Below, piece by piece: positions 16,699-24,846 of a DNA stretch of 64,000 nucleotides; the stretch's first letter is position 1, and each line of letters opens with the position of its first letter. The position numbers and the translations under genes were made by a program. Where the stretch lies: the NCBI RefSeq assembly GCF_001701025.1, contig NZ_CP016793.1:496001-560000 (forward strand), in the 5' to 3' direction. Source of the stretch: Lentzea guizhouensis (GTDB taxonomy: Bacteria; Actinomycetota; Actinomycetes; Mycobacteriales; Pseudonocardiaceae). The notes under the pieces are model-generated. The model saw only the letters and a program-made list of their open reading frames with translations. It did no database searches and was not told the origin of the DNA.

Positions 16699-17634
16699 TC
16701 ACCCGTTCTCGGCGAATTCCTTCGCGTGCCGGAGCGTCGTGAGGCTGTTGGTGCCCAGCGCGTGGCGGATGAGCTCACGAGCGCGCTCGATCGTCCCGTC
16801 CGCCCCCAGCACCTCGGGCACGACCTCCGGCCGGATGACGACCGTGTGGTGCGAGGTCGCCTCGATGCCGGCCTCGACGCCGTCGCCGATGTCCCTGAAC
16901 GTCCACCGGCCGACGTGCGCCGCCATGATCGGCGGTGTGTGCGTCTGCTTGTAGACGATGCCGTCGTACGGGGTGCAGACCCGCACCGAGTGGGTGGTGT
17001 GGATCGACCCGTCCGGGCTGCGCGTGTCCATCTCCATGGACTGCACCCCGGTGACGGCCTCGGTCAGGTCCAGCCGGGCCACGTGCGGCAGGCGCTGCGG
17101 CCACAGGTCCGACCGGTACAGGAACTCGTAGACGTCCTTGCGGCTCGCGTGGATCGTGATGCTGTCCGAGAACGACAGCACCAGCTTGTCGTAGTCGTCG
17201 CCGTACTCCGCCGCCCGCTTCAGAGCGGCCAGCTCGGCGTCGCTGTTGTTGTTGACGGCGTTCAGGATGACGTCGACCGCCTCCGGCTGCGCCGCGGTGA
17301 AGTGGTGGAGCAGATCGACCCGGGTCGCCGAGTCGGCGATCGGGACGATCCGCCACTCCCCACCCATCGTCTTCACCGGGGCCGCCGAACGCTCCTGCTC
17401 GAAGGAGATGTGCAGGTTGGCGGGGTCGAGCACTCGCCGGGACGTCCACGTGCGCACGTCACCGTTGGCGAACGCGTGCAACCGCAAGCGCTCGGTCGAG
17501 CCGTCCCGTTCGAACACCTCGGCCTGCACCGTGGGTCCGAAGATGTACGGCCAGGTCGTCACGTCCGCGACCAGGTCGTACACCACCTTGGCGGGAGCCC
17601 CGATCATGACCGTGTGCGTGGTGGTGTGCGTCAT
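16699..17634 (-). CDS. Di-domain aromatase/cyclase (SRPBCC)
   Basis: A 311-residue protein with two START/Bet v1-like halves: the first from MTHTTTHTVMIGAPAKVVYDLV to about 140, the second from DSITIHASRKDVYEFLYRSD onward. Didomain ARO/CYCs close and aromatise the first ring of KR-reduced polyketide chains, which fits the C9-type ketoreductase at 28.4 kb. WPYIFGPTVQAEV is the usual pocket-lining segment. ATG at 17634 is preceded by GGAG. It is second in the PKS operon, 28 bases after the ACP gene. Confidence 0.92.
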   Translation of the reverse strand: MTHTTTHTVMIGAPAKVVYDLVADVTTWPYIFGPTVQAEVFERDGSTERLRLHAFANGDVRTWTSRRVLDPANLHISFEQERSAAPVKTMGGEWRIVPIADSATRVDLLHHFTAAQPEAVDVILNAVNNNSDAELAALKRAAEYGDDYDKLVLSFSDSITIHASRKDVYEFLYRSDLWPQRLPHVARLDLTEAVTGVQSMEMDTRSPDGSIHTTHSVRVCTPYDGIVYKQTHTPPIMAAHVGRWTFRDIGDGVEAGIEATSHHTVVIRPEVVPEVLGADGTIERARELIRHALGTNSLTTLRHAKEFAENG

Positions 17635-17662
17635 GTCCGTCTCCGTATCCGAGTCGCCGGCG

Positions 17663-17914
17663 TCAGGCCGCGATCTGTCCGTTGACCTTGTCCAGCAGCT
17701 GACGGGGCGTCTCCAGGTACGCCATCTCGTCGTCGGCGATGGCGACACCGTGCTTGCGCTTGATCAGCGCGACCGTCTCCAGCAGGGCGAGCGAGTCGAA
17801 GCCCAGCTCGAGGAACGGGATGTCGAGAATGTCCTGGCCCGGCTTGAACGAGTCGTCGTCGCCCGCGGCCTCGTTGAGGATCTCCTTGAGGCCCTCGATG
17901 GTCAGTGCGCTCAC
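17663..17914 (-). CDS. Type II PKS acyl carrier protein
   Basis: An 83-residue carrier protein; the phosphopantetheine Ser41 lies in ELGFDSLALLE. It tethers the growing chain for KS-alpha/CLF. GTG start after AAGGAAG. It is the first gene of the PKS operon; a SARP-type repeat pair and the SARP terminator lie upstream. Confidence 0.95.
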   Translation of the reverse strand: MSALTIEGLKEILNEAAGDDDSFKPGQDILDIPFLELGFDSLALLETVALIKRKHGVAIADDEMAYLETPRQLLDKVNGQIAA

Positions 17915-17987
17915 GGCTAGCTTCCTTTCCTCCAGCGGGCGGTTTCCGCGCGCCCACAAGTGAGGTTGCCAGCGCACGCCTGTAATC

Positions 17988-18005
17988 CACTGGAGATGTC
18001 CTCGA
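17988..18005 (-). promoter_or_regulatory. Candidate SARP operator for the PKS operon
   Basis: On the minus strand TCGAGGA (from 18005) and TCCAGTG (from 17994) form heptamers 11 bp apart, followed by GGATTACAGG, a possible -10 region. SARPs bind direct heptamer repeats with 11-bp spacing overlapping -35. The second repeat is imperfect. Confidence 0.45.
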
Positions 18006-18030
18006 AGAAACTGTTGCCGCACAACGAGAA

Positions 18031-18059
18031 CGGCCCCCGTCACAGAGTGACGGGGGCCG
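18031..18059 (-). terminator. Terminator of the first SARP gene
   Basis: Perfect 12-bp arms CGGCCCCCGTCA (18031-18042) and TGACGGGGGCCG (18048-18059) with a 5-nt loop, 13 bases beyond the SARP stop. It separates the regulator transcript from the PKS operon. Confidence 0.8.
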
Positions 18060-18072
18060 CTGGAGCCGGGCT

Positions 18073-18882
18073 TCAGGCCAGCAGTCGTTGCAGCTGACGG
18101 GTTTCCGCGCTGTCGAGCCGCGGGTCGGACGTGAGGATCGCGTGCTGCAGGCCCTGCAGCCGCGACGAGGGCTCGACGCCGAGCTCCTCGATCAACGTGT
18201 TGCGCAACGCCTTGAACGCGTCCAGCGCCTGCCACTGCCTGCCCGCGCGGAAGAGCGAGATCATGTACTGCGCGCACAGGTTCTCGTTCATCGGGTTCTG
18301 CACGGTCAGCACCGAGAGCTCGCTGAGCAACGCCTTGTGCCTGCCCATCCGCAGCTCCGCGTCGATGCGGGCCTCGAGCACGCCCAGGCGGGCCTCCTCC
18401 AGGCGCACGACCTCGATGCTCAGCGGCATCCCGGGACGCACGTCGACGACCGCGGGGCCGCGCCACATCTCCAGCGCCTGGCGCAGCAGCCTCGACGCGG
18501 AGGCGAAGTCCTCGACGTCGCAGGCCTGCTGGCCGGCGCGGGCCAGGCGTTCGAACTCGTGCACGTCGACGGCCTCGGCGGGCACGTCGAGCAGGTAGCC
18601 GCCGTAGCGGGTGACCAGCACCTCCTTCGCCTCGCTCGCGTCCGACGCCGACAGCGCGTCGCCGATGAGCCTGCGCAGCTGCAGGATGTAGGTCTGCAGG
18701 GTGGTGCGGGCGCTGCGCGGCGGGCGGTCGCCCCACAGCTCCTCGATCAGCGTGGGGACGGAGACGACCTGCCCGGCGTGCAGCGCGAGCAGGGCGAGGA
18801 TCTGCCGCGGCTTGGCGGCGGTGGGCGTCACCGAGCGACCGTTCACCTTGGCCTCGACGGGCCCCAGGACCTTGATCTGCAT
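18073..18882 (-). CDS. SARP-family pathway activator (copy 1)
   Basis: A 269-residue small SARP: N-terminal OmpR-type winged helix (IKVLGPVEAKVNGRSV, PRQILALLAL, LIEELWGD, LQTYILQLRR) and a C-terminal bacterial activation domain (YMISLFRAGRQWQALDAFKAL). SARPs switch on antibiotic clusters by binding 11-bp heptamer repeats. The ATG at 18882 has GGAGGGG upstream. It is closely related to the second SARP at 51.76 kb; shared segments include [16 protein letters not shown] and LSELSVLT. Divergent from the precursor-peptide operon. Confidence 0.94.
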   Translation of the reverse strand: MQIKVLGPVEAKVNGRSVTPTAAKPRQILALLALHAGQVVSVPTLIEELWGDRPPRSARTTLQTYILQLRRLIGDALSASDASEAKEVLVTRYGGYLLDVPAEAVDVHEFERLARAGQQACDVEDFASASRLLRQALEMWRGPAVVDVRPGMPLSIEVVRLEEARLGVLEARIDAELRMGRHKALLSELSVLTVQNPMNENLCAQYMISLFRAGRQWQALDAFKALRNTLIEELGVEPSSRLQGLQHAILTSDPRLDSAETRQLQRLLA

Positions 18883-18911
18883 CGCGACCCCTCCTTCGGT
18901 TCCAAGCACAC

Positions 18912-19039
18912 CGTTAGTCTGCTCGGCCCAACGCGGAGGCGTTAGTGCGGAGGTCCTCGATCTCAGATGAGTTCGACCCGTGACGGGTATGAAAACTTCA
19001 TACCGCTGCGCATTAGCCGGTAACTACCGACCCATTAGC
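18912..19039. promoter_or_regulatory. Divergent control region with CRTTAGY repeats and a palindrome
   Basis: Between the SARP and precursor genes lie CGTTAGT at 18912 and 18940 and CATTAGC at 19011 and 19033 (the last two exactly 22 bp apart, two helical turns). In the middle is a perfect 8-3-8 dyad, GGTATGAAAACTTCATACC, at 18986-19004. A CGTTAGC also occurs at 52761 before the second SARP gene. These look like binding sites for two different regulators. Confidence 0.55.
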
Positions 19040-19092
19040 GCAGGTCCGCATGATTACCCACATCACTTGAACCGCAAACATCGGAGATGCAG

Positions 19093-19284
19093 ATGTCCGC
19101 CACCGTCACCGTGGAGCACCTGGCTTCCGTCACCACCGCCATTGACGACTCCGACGACATGAAGATCTACCAGTTCGACCGTGAGGCGTCGATGGACGTC
19201 ATCTTCGCCACCTGGTGGTGCAGCGGCAGCGGCAGCGTCATCGGCAGCAGCTACACGGCCCACGACGAAGTCCTCGCGGCATGA
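19093..19284 (+). CDS. Candidate RiPP precursor peptide
   Basis: A 63-residue peptide: acidic leader-like N-terminal part (VEHLASVTTAIDDSDDMKIY) and a C-terminal part rich in heterocyclisable residues, WWCSGSGSVIGSSYT, ending AHDEVLAA. It directly precedes a YcaO cyclodehydratase, whose ATG overlaps its stop by ATGA. The second ATG (19093) is chosen because GGAG lies six bases upstream; the ATG at 19087 is too close. Substrates of E1-YcaO enzymes typically carry Cys/Ser/Thr in the core, as here, but no cleavage site is evident. Naming it a precursor is inference from size, position and composition. Confidence 0.65.
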   Translation: MSATVTVEHLASVTTAIDDSDDMKIYQFDREASMDVIFATWWCSGSGSVIGSSYTAHDEVLAA

Positions 19285-21541
19285 GACCCGAACTGGCCGA
19301 ACCCGACGAGCGGAGAATCGGCTTCAAACGACACCTGCAGCCGCAGATCGTCGAAGGCGAAGCCGTGTACCTCATCGGTGAATCCGGCGTCACCGCCATT
19401 CAGGGAACCCACGTCGAAGCGCTCGCCCCGCTGCTCGACGGCACCCGCGATCTGGCGGGTCTGCTGCGCGACCTGCCCGCGGACCTGACCGAGGACAGGG
19501 TGGCCCGCATGCTCACCCGGCTGGCCGCGGCCGGCCTGATCGGCAGGCGGGGAGCGGAGAGCGGTTCGGCCACCACCGAGGCCTCGCTCGCGTACTGGGA
19601 CGCGGCGGGCCTCGACGCGGCGGACGCGGTGGCGACGACGTCGACGTCACTCGTCTCCGTCGTCGTGGTCGGCGACAACGACCGCGACGAGCTCGTGCAG
19701 GCACTGCACCGCAACGGGCTCACGGTCACTTCGGGGAGTGGTGACCTGACGGTCGTGGCATGTGCCGACTACCTGGCACCCGAGCTCCGTGAGATCGACG
19801 CCGCACACGCGCGGCCGGCATCCCGTGGTTGCTGGTCAAGCCGGTCGGCGCGCAGGTGTGCGTCGGTCCTTTCTTCTCCCCCGGCGACGGCCCGTGCTGG
19901 CGTTGCCTGGCCATCCGCCTGTCGGCCAACCGCAAGGCGGAGGCCCACGTGCGGGCGCGGTGCGGGCAACGTGGCCCCGCGCCGCGGCCCGCGATCGGAC
20001 TGCCGTCGCTGCGCGCGATGGCACTGGACATCGCCTCGGTCGAGGCCACCAAGTGGCTCGCGGGCCTGCGGCACGACGGGCAGCGCTCCATCTGGAGCTA
20101 CGACAGCCTGACGATGAAGGTCACGCAGCACGACGTGCGGCACCGTCCGCAGTGTTCCGGCTGCGGTGACCCCGGAGTTGTCGCGCGCAGGGCGTTCGAG
20201 CCGGTCGAACTCACGAGTCGCGTGAAGACCTCCTGCGACGGCGGCGGCCACCGGTCGTCGTCGCCGCAGGAGGTGCTCGACACCTACCGGCACCTCATCG
20301 GCCCGGTCACCGGGATCGTGCGGGAGATCCGCCGCGACGAGCACGGGCCCGCGTTCTTCAACTCCTTCCGGTCCGGGTCGAACATCGCCGCCGCGGGCGA
20401 AGGCATCGAGGGGCTGCGTTCGGCGTTGCGGGCGGACAGCGGGGGCAAGGGGGTCACGCCGCTCGACGCCGAGGTCGGCGCGCTGTGCGAGGCCGTCGAA
20501 CGGCGCAGCGGCGCGTTCGTCGGCGAGGAGGCGCGCGTGAGCGGCAGCTACTCCTCACTGGGCGACCAGGCGATCCATCCCGACTCCGTGCAGCTGTACC
20601 ACCCGCGGCAGTTCGAGGACCGCGACGGGTGGAACGCGAACCACTCCGCCTTCCAGCACGTCACCACCCCGTTCGACGAGGACGAGGTGATGGACTGGAC
20701 CCCGCTGTGGTCGTTGACCGAACAGCGGCACAAGTTCCTGCCCACCGGCATGCTCTACTTCGGTGCGCCCTGCCCACCGAGCATCACCGCCAACTCCAAC
20801 GGTTGTGCCGCCGGCAGCAGCCTGGAAGACGCCGTGCTGCAGGGGCTTCTGGAACTCGTCGAACGCGACGCGGTCGCCATCTGGTGGTACAACCGCACAT
20901 CGATGCCGGCGATGGACCTGGACGCGTTCCACGACCCGTGGGTCGACGAGCTCCGCGAGGTGCACGCGAACCTCGGCCGCGAGGTGTGGCTGCTCGACGT
21001 CACCTCGGACCTGGGCGTGCCCGCGATGGTGGCGGTGTCCCGCCGCACCGGCGGGCCGCGTGAGGACATCATGTTCGGTTGCGGCGCGCACCTGGACCCG
21101 CGGATCGCGGCGCGCCGGGCACTCACCGAGCTGAACCAGTGCATGCCGATGGTCTGCGACCCGGTGGACATGAACGTGTTCGACATCGACATGCGACGCT
21201 GGTTCGAGACGACCCGGCTCGCCGACCACCGGTGGCTCGCGCCCGACCCGGCCGTGCCGCGGCGTGCTCCGTCCCACCACACCTACACCCACCGCGAGGA
21301 CCTCGCCGACGACATCCGCGCGATCCAGGCGACCCTGGAGGGCAAGGGCATGGAGCTGCTGGTGCTCGACCAGACCAGGCCCGACGTCGAACTGCCGGTG
21401 GTACGGGTCGTGGTACCGGGACTGCGGCACTTCTGGTCGAGGTTCGCTCAAGGGCGCCTCTACGACGTACCTGTACAACTGGGTCTGCTGACCGAACCCC
21501 GCCGGTACGACGAGCTCAACCCGATTCCCTTGTTCATGTGA
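19281..21541 (+). CDS. Fused E1-like/YcaO azoline cyclodehydratase, frameshifted in this sequence
   Basis: TOMM cyclodehydratase with an N-terminal leader-binding/E1-like part and a C-terminal YcaO domain. It uses ATP to turn Cys/Ser/Thr of a precursor into azolines. Two CxxC pairs (CWRC, CSGC) should bind structural zinc. The YcaO part shows SSLEDAVLQGLLELVERDA and RRALTELNQC, with the proline-rich end NPIPLFM. The first frame fails near 19815 and the correct frame (GIPWLLVKPVGAQ) resumes. One base is missing in about 19809-19819, giving about 753 residues if restored. Either sequence error or a real lesion. Confidence 0.85.
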
Positions 21542-21567
21542 GCACCACGCAGAGCGGAGGCGCCGCG

Positions 21568-22209
21568 GTGACCACGCAGTCGCACATCCCGTCCGGCCGC
21601 CCGCTGTGGTCCTTGCTGGAGGACGCCTTCGTCGACGAGGGGGGTGACACGCTCACCGTGCACGGCAGGTGGGGCGCCATCGAGCTCGCGGACACCAGTC
21701 CGCTGGTGCGCGAGGCGTTGCACCGGATGAGCCTCGGACCGGTCGCGCTGGAGAACATCTCCGCCCTGCACGACAACTTCGTGCGCTGGAAGACCGGCTC
21801 GGGGCCGTGCCTGATCTGGCGCAAGCTCAAGAACACGCTGGACCAGCTGGGTGGTTGTGTCGTGCCCTCGCTCGGGCTCAACGACGGCGCCGGCCCGATC
21901 CTGTCGGTCGTCGCGGTGACCGGCAACGCGGTGTTCTCGCTCCCCCACCTCGGTGACGACGACGTGGTCACCCTGCGGCCCGGCACCGAGATCGAGCGGC
22001 TGAACGGCGACCAGGCGCTGGTGTGCTCCGGCCAGCCGTACCAGGTGATCCTGCACAGCGCGCCCGCCACCGAGATCACCAAGGCGTTGCTCGACGCCGA
22101 GACCACGGTCGCTCAGGTCGCGGAGGCGCTGCAGGTCGACGAGGAGCTCGTCGCCGACGTCATCGCGTACCTGGCCGGTGCGGGACTAGTGGTCACAACA
22201 GAGAACTGA
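21568..22209 (+). CDS. SagB-like N-terminal-type protein without oxidase domain
   Basis: A 213-residue protein resembling the front portion of SagB/ThcOx dehydrogenases: SLLEDAFVDEGGDTLTVHGRWG, LVREALHRMSLGP, then a leader-binding-like C-terminal winged-helix segment (TVAQVAEALQVDEELVADVIAYLAGAG). The FMN nitroreductase domain that would oxidise azolines to azoles is absent and the frame ends cleanly in TGA. It may be a dedicated leader-recognition partner of the YcaO enzyme. GTG at 21568 has GGAGG seven bases upstream; GTG at 21538 overlaps the YcaO stop. Confidence 0.65.
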   Translation: MTTQSHIPSGRPLWSLLEDAFVDEGGDTLTVHGRWGAIELADTSPLVREALHRMSLGPVALENISALHDNFVRWKTGSGPCLIWRKLKNTLDQLGGCVVPSLGLNDGAGPILSVVAVTGNAVFSLPHLGDDDVVTLRPGTEIERLNGDQALVCSGQPYQVILHSAPATEITKALLDAETTVAQVAEALQVDEELVADVIAYLAGAGLVVTTEN

Positions 22210-22308
22210 GCGGTCGCCATGTTGCTCCGATCGGTCAGCCGGAAACACGGGAAATCACAGGTCCCGCCCGTATCATGGCCGCGTCCCGAACCTCGTGTGG
22301 GAGCTGCT

Positions 22309-24573
22309 GTGACGGTGCGACAGGAACGCTCATCGGTGTCCCGTCGTTTGGCGTACTTCGTGATCAGCGTGGTGTTCGCCAACTACCTGCTCGACAACTT
22401 CCTCGACGTAATCAAGATCGGTGCGACGCCCGGCAGGATCGCCGGCTCCCTCGCCTGCCTGCTCGCAATCGGGTACCTGCAGCTGCGGGTGTTCAGCAGA
22501 CCCGGTGCGAACCTGCGTTCCGGCAGGGCGTACCTGGCACTGGGCGCGATGGCGGTGCTGGTGTACGCACCGCTGGCGTTCTTCCCGGACGAGCTGAACA
22601 ACATGCCCGGCTTCCTCGCGGGCAGCTCCCTGCTGGTGCTGCCCGGCCGGGTGCGGTGGCTCGTCTTCTTCGCGGTGGCACTGGGCAACGGCGGCATCCA
22701 GGCCTGGTACGCCGACGACGTCTCCTCGCAGATCTACTACATGATCGCGTCGATGGTCGCCGGCCTGGTCGTGTACGGGTTGTCCCGGCTGCCGTCACTG
22801 GTGGAGCAGCTGGAGACCGTCCGCTCCGAGCTCGCCGCGCTGGCGGTGTCGCAGGAGCGGCTGCGGTTCGCCCGCGACCTGCACGACCTGCTCGGGTTCA
22901 GCCTCTCGGCCATCACGCTGAAGGTGGAGCTGGCCCGCAAGATGCTCGGTACGCACACCGAACGCGCCCTGCGGGAGCTGGCCGAGGTCCTCGGCATCGC
23001 GCGGGAGGCCCTGACGGACGTTCGCGCGGTGGCGTCGAGCTACCGCGAGCTGTCGCTGGCCGACGAGATCGAGTCGGCGTGCTCCGTGCTGACCGCGGCC
23101 GGCGTCGCGACCACGATCGAGACGGACCACCCGGAGCTCTCGCCGCGGTCCAGGACCGTGCTCGCGACGGTGCTGCGCGAAGGCGTGACGAACCTGCTGC
23201 GGCACAGCGAGGCCACCCGCTGCGCCATCACCATCTCGAGTGCAGGCGGGGCGGTGTCCATCGACATCGTCAACGACGGCGCTCCCGCCGAGGTCGGCAC
23301 CGAGCGGGGCAGTGGCCTCACCAACCTCGCCACGCGCGCGATGGCCATCGGCGGTTCCCTGTTCGCCCGGACCTCCTCGGACGGCACCTACCGCCTGCAC
23401 GCCGAGGTACCGGTCGAGCCGGCACCGCAGGAACCGGCGGGCGACGCACGACCGGCGGGTCAGCCGATGGCGGCGCGGTTCGCCCAGGTGCTGTTCACCG
23501 TGGTGGTGGTCGGCTACGGCCTCATGTCGCTGTCCCAGGTGGCCTTCGACTACCCCCGCATCGGACTGCCGGGGATGGCGGTCGCGGTGCTCGCCACCGC
23601 GGTCGAGGTCGGGCTGGTGCTGAGCCTGGTCGGCCGTCCGCGCGTCCGGTTGAACCTGGCGAGCAGCCTACTGGTGCTCGCCGCGATGGCCGTCTGCGTG
23701 TACGTGCCGGTCTGGATGTACGGCAACCCGCTCATGGGCGTGGCCGGCTTCCTCGCCGGAGCCGCGGCGCTGCTGCTGCCCCGCCCGGTCGGCTGGATGG
23801 CGTTCTTCGCGGTGGTCGTCACGCAGCTGCTCATGATGTGGATCGGGTTCGACCCCGGCTTCTTCTGGCTCGCCTACGGCTTGTACTCCGTGATGAACCA
23901 CGGGCTGGTGCTGTACGCGCTGACCCGGCTGCGGTCGATGGTGAGCGAGCTGCACGAGGCGCGCGAGGAGCTGGCCACGGCGGCGGTCGCGCAGGAACGG
24001 CTGCGGTTCGCCCGCGACCTGCACGACCTGCTCGGCTACAGCCTGTCGGCCATCACGTTGAAGAGCGAGCTCACGCACCGGCTGGTCACGATCGACCAGG
24101 ATCGGGCGCGCCAGGAGCTCACCGAGGTGCTGGAGATCTCCCGCCAGGCGCTGGCGGACGTGCGGTCGGTGGCGCTGAGCTACCGCGAGCTGTCGTTCGA
24201 CGAGGAGACGCAGTCGGCGCAGGCGTTGCTGGCCGCGGCCGACATCGAGGTCACGGTGCGCATCGAGGCGTGCGACAGGCTGCCCAAGGACGTGACGGTG
24301 ACGCTCGCGACCGTGCTGCGCGAGGGCGTGACGAACCTGCTGCGCCACAGCAAGGCCGAGCACTGCGAGATCTCGCTGTGCCGCAACGCGGAGCTCGTGC
24401 GGATGGACATCGTCAACGACGGGATCTCCGACAGCGCGCGGAGCTCCCGCGACGGCAGCGGGATCGGCAACCTCACCACCCGCGTCCGGGCGCTCGGCGG
24501 TGAGCTGCACGCGGGACTGCTGCCCGACCAGAAGTTCCGGTTGCGCGCGGAGATCCCGCTGCCGGCCAACTGA
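22309..24573 (+). CDS. Two-in-one DesK/NarX-type sensor histidine kinase
   Basis: A 754-residue protein containing two complete kinases in tandem. Each has a membrane part of about five hydrophobic segments, a HisKA_3 dimerisation box and an ATPase domain. The boxes ERLRFARDLHDLLG carry His192 and His572, exactly 380 residues apart. Each ATPase has REGVTNLLRHS (N box) and a GSGL/GSGI glycine box. GTG at 22309 has GGGAG upstream; an ATG at 22219 is possible. It follows the RiPP-like cassette and is presumably partnered by a response regulator such as that at 26.6 kb. Duplication and fusion of a kinase gene is the simplest origin. Confidence 0.88.
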   Translation: MTVRQERSSVSRRLAYFVISVVFANYLLDNFLDVIKIGATPGRIAGSLACLLAIGYLQLRVFSRPGANLRSGRAYLALGAMAVLVYAPLAFFPDELNNMPGFLAGSSLLVLPGRVRWLVFFAVALGNGGIQAWYADDVSSQIYYMIASMVAGLVVYGLSRLPSLVEQLETVRSELAALAVSQERLRFARDLHDLLGFSLSAITLKVELARKMLGTHTERALRELAEVLGIAREALTDVRAVASSYRELSLADEIESACSVLTAAGVATTIETDHPELSPRSRTVLATVLREGVTNLLRHSEATRCAITISSAGGAVSIDIVNDGAPAEVGTERGSGLTNLATRAMAIGGSLFARTSSDGTYRLHAEVPVEPAPQEPAGDARPAGQPMAARFAQVLFTVVVVGYGLMSLSQVAFDYPRIGLPGMAVAVLATAVEVGLVLSLVGRPRVRLNLASSLLVLAAMAVCVYVPVWMYGNPLMGVAGFLAGAAALLLPRPVGWMAFFAVVVTQLLMMWIGFDPGFFWLAYGLYSVMNHGLVLYALTRLRSMVSELHEAREELATAAVAQERLRFARDLHDLLGYSLSAITLKSELTHRLVTIDQDRARQELTEVLEISRQALADVRSVALSYRELSFDEETQSAQALLAAADIEVTVRIEACDRLPKDVTVTLATVLREGVTNLLRHSKAEHCEISLCRNAELVRMDIVNDGISDSARSSRDGSGIGNLTTRVRALGGELHAGLLPDQKFRLRAEIPLPAN

Positions 24574-24648
24574 GGCCACCGAGCAGCACACCCTGAGCAG
24601 ACGGGAGTCGAGCTCGTCTTGCAGTGTCATGTTCATTACAGGTTCTCA

Positions 24649-24785
24649 CGAGTGTGACAGTCTCTAGCGAATGTGACAGCGTCTAACGAACGCGAGAGCT
24701 GCGAAACAGCTGAAGCCCAGCACGAACGTGACAGGGTCTAACGAACGCGAGAACTGGGATAACAGCTGTGCCGAGCACGAACGCC
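24649..24785. repeat. GTGACAG/TCTAACGAACG tandem repeat
   Basis: Within the 273-bp convergent gap, GTGACAG occurs at 24654, 24673 and 24728. The last two begin similar 55-bp units sharing GTCTAACGAACGCGAGA, AACAGCTG and GAGCACGAAC-type segments. No gene is seen in the gap. Its role is unknown; it may terminate both converging transcripts. Confidence 0.65.
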
Positions 24786-24846
24786 GGCGGTGTGGGTGAC
24801 CCCTTCACCACCGGCGTTCATGCCCGGCTGTTTCCCAGTCGACGCG

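Noticed and set aside
12305..17914. Fatty-acid synthase operon instead of a type II PKS
   Set aside because: The chain-length factor with Gln for Cys, the didomain aromatase/cyclase and the nearby SARP genes are specific for aromatic polyketide synthesis.
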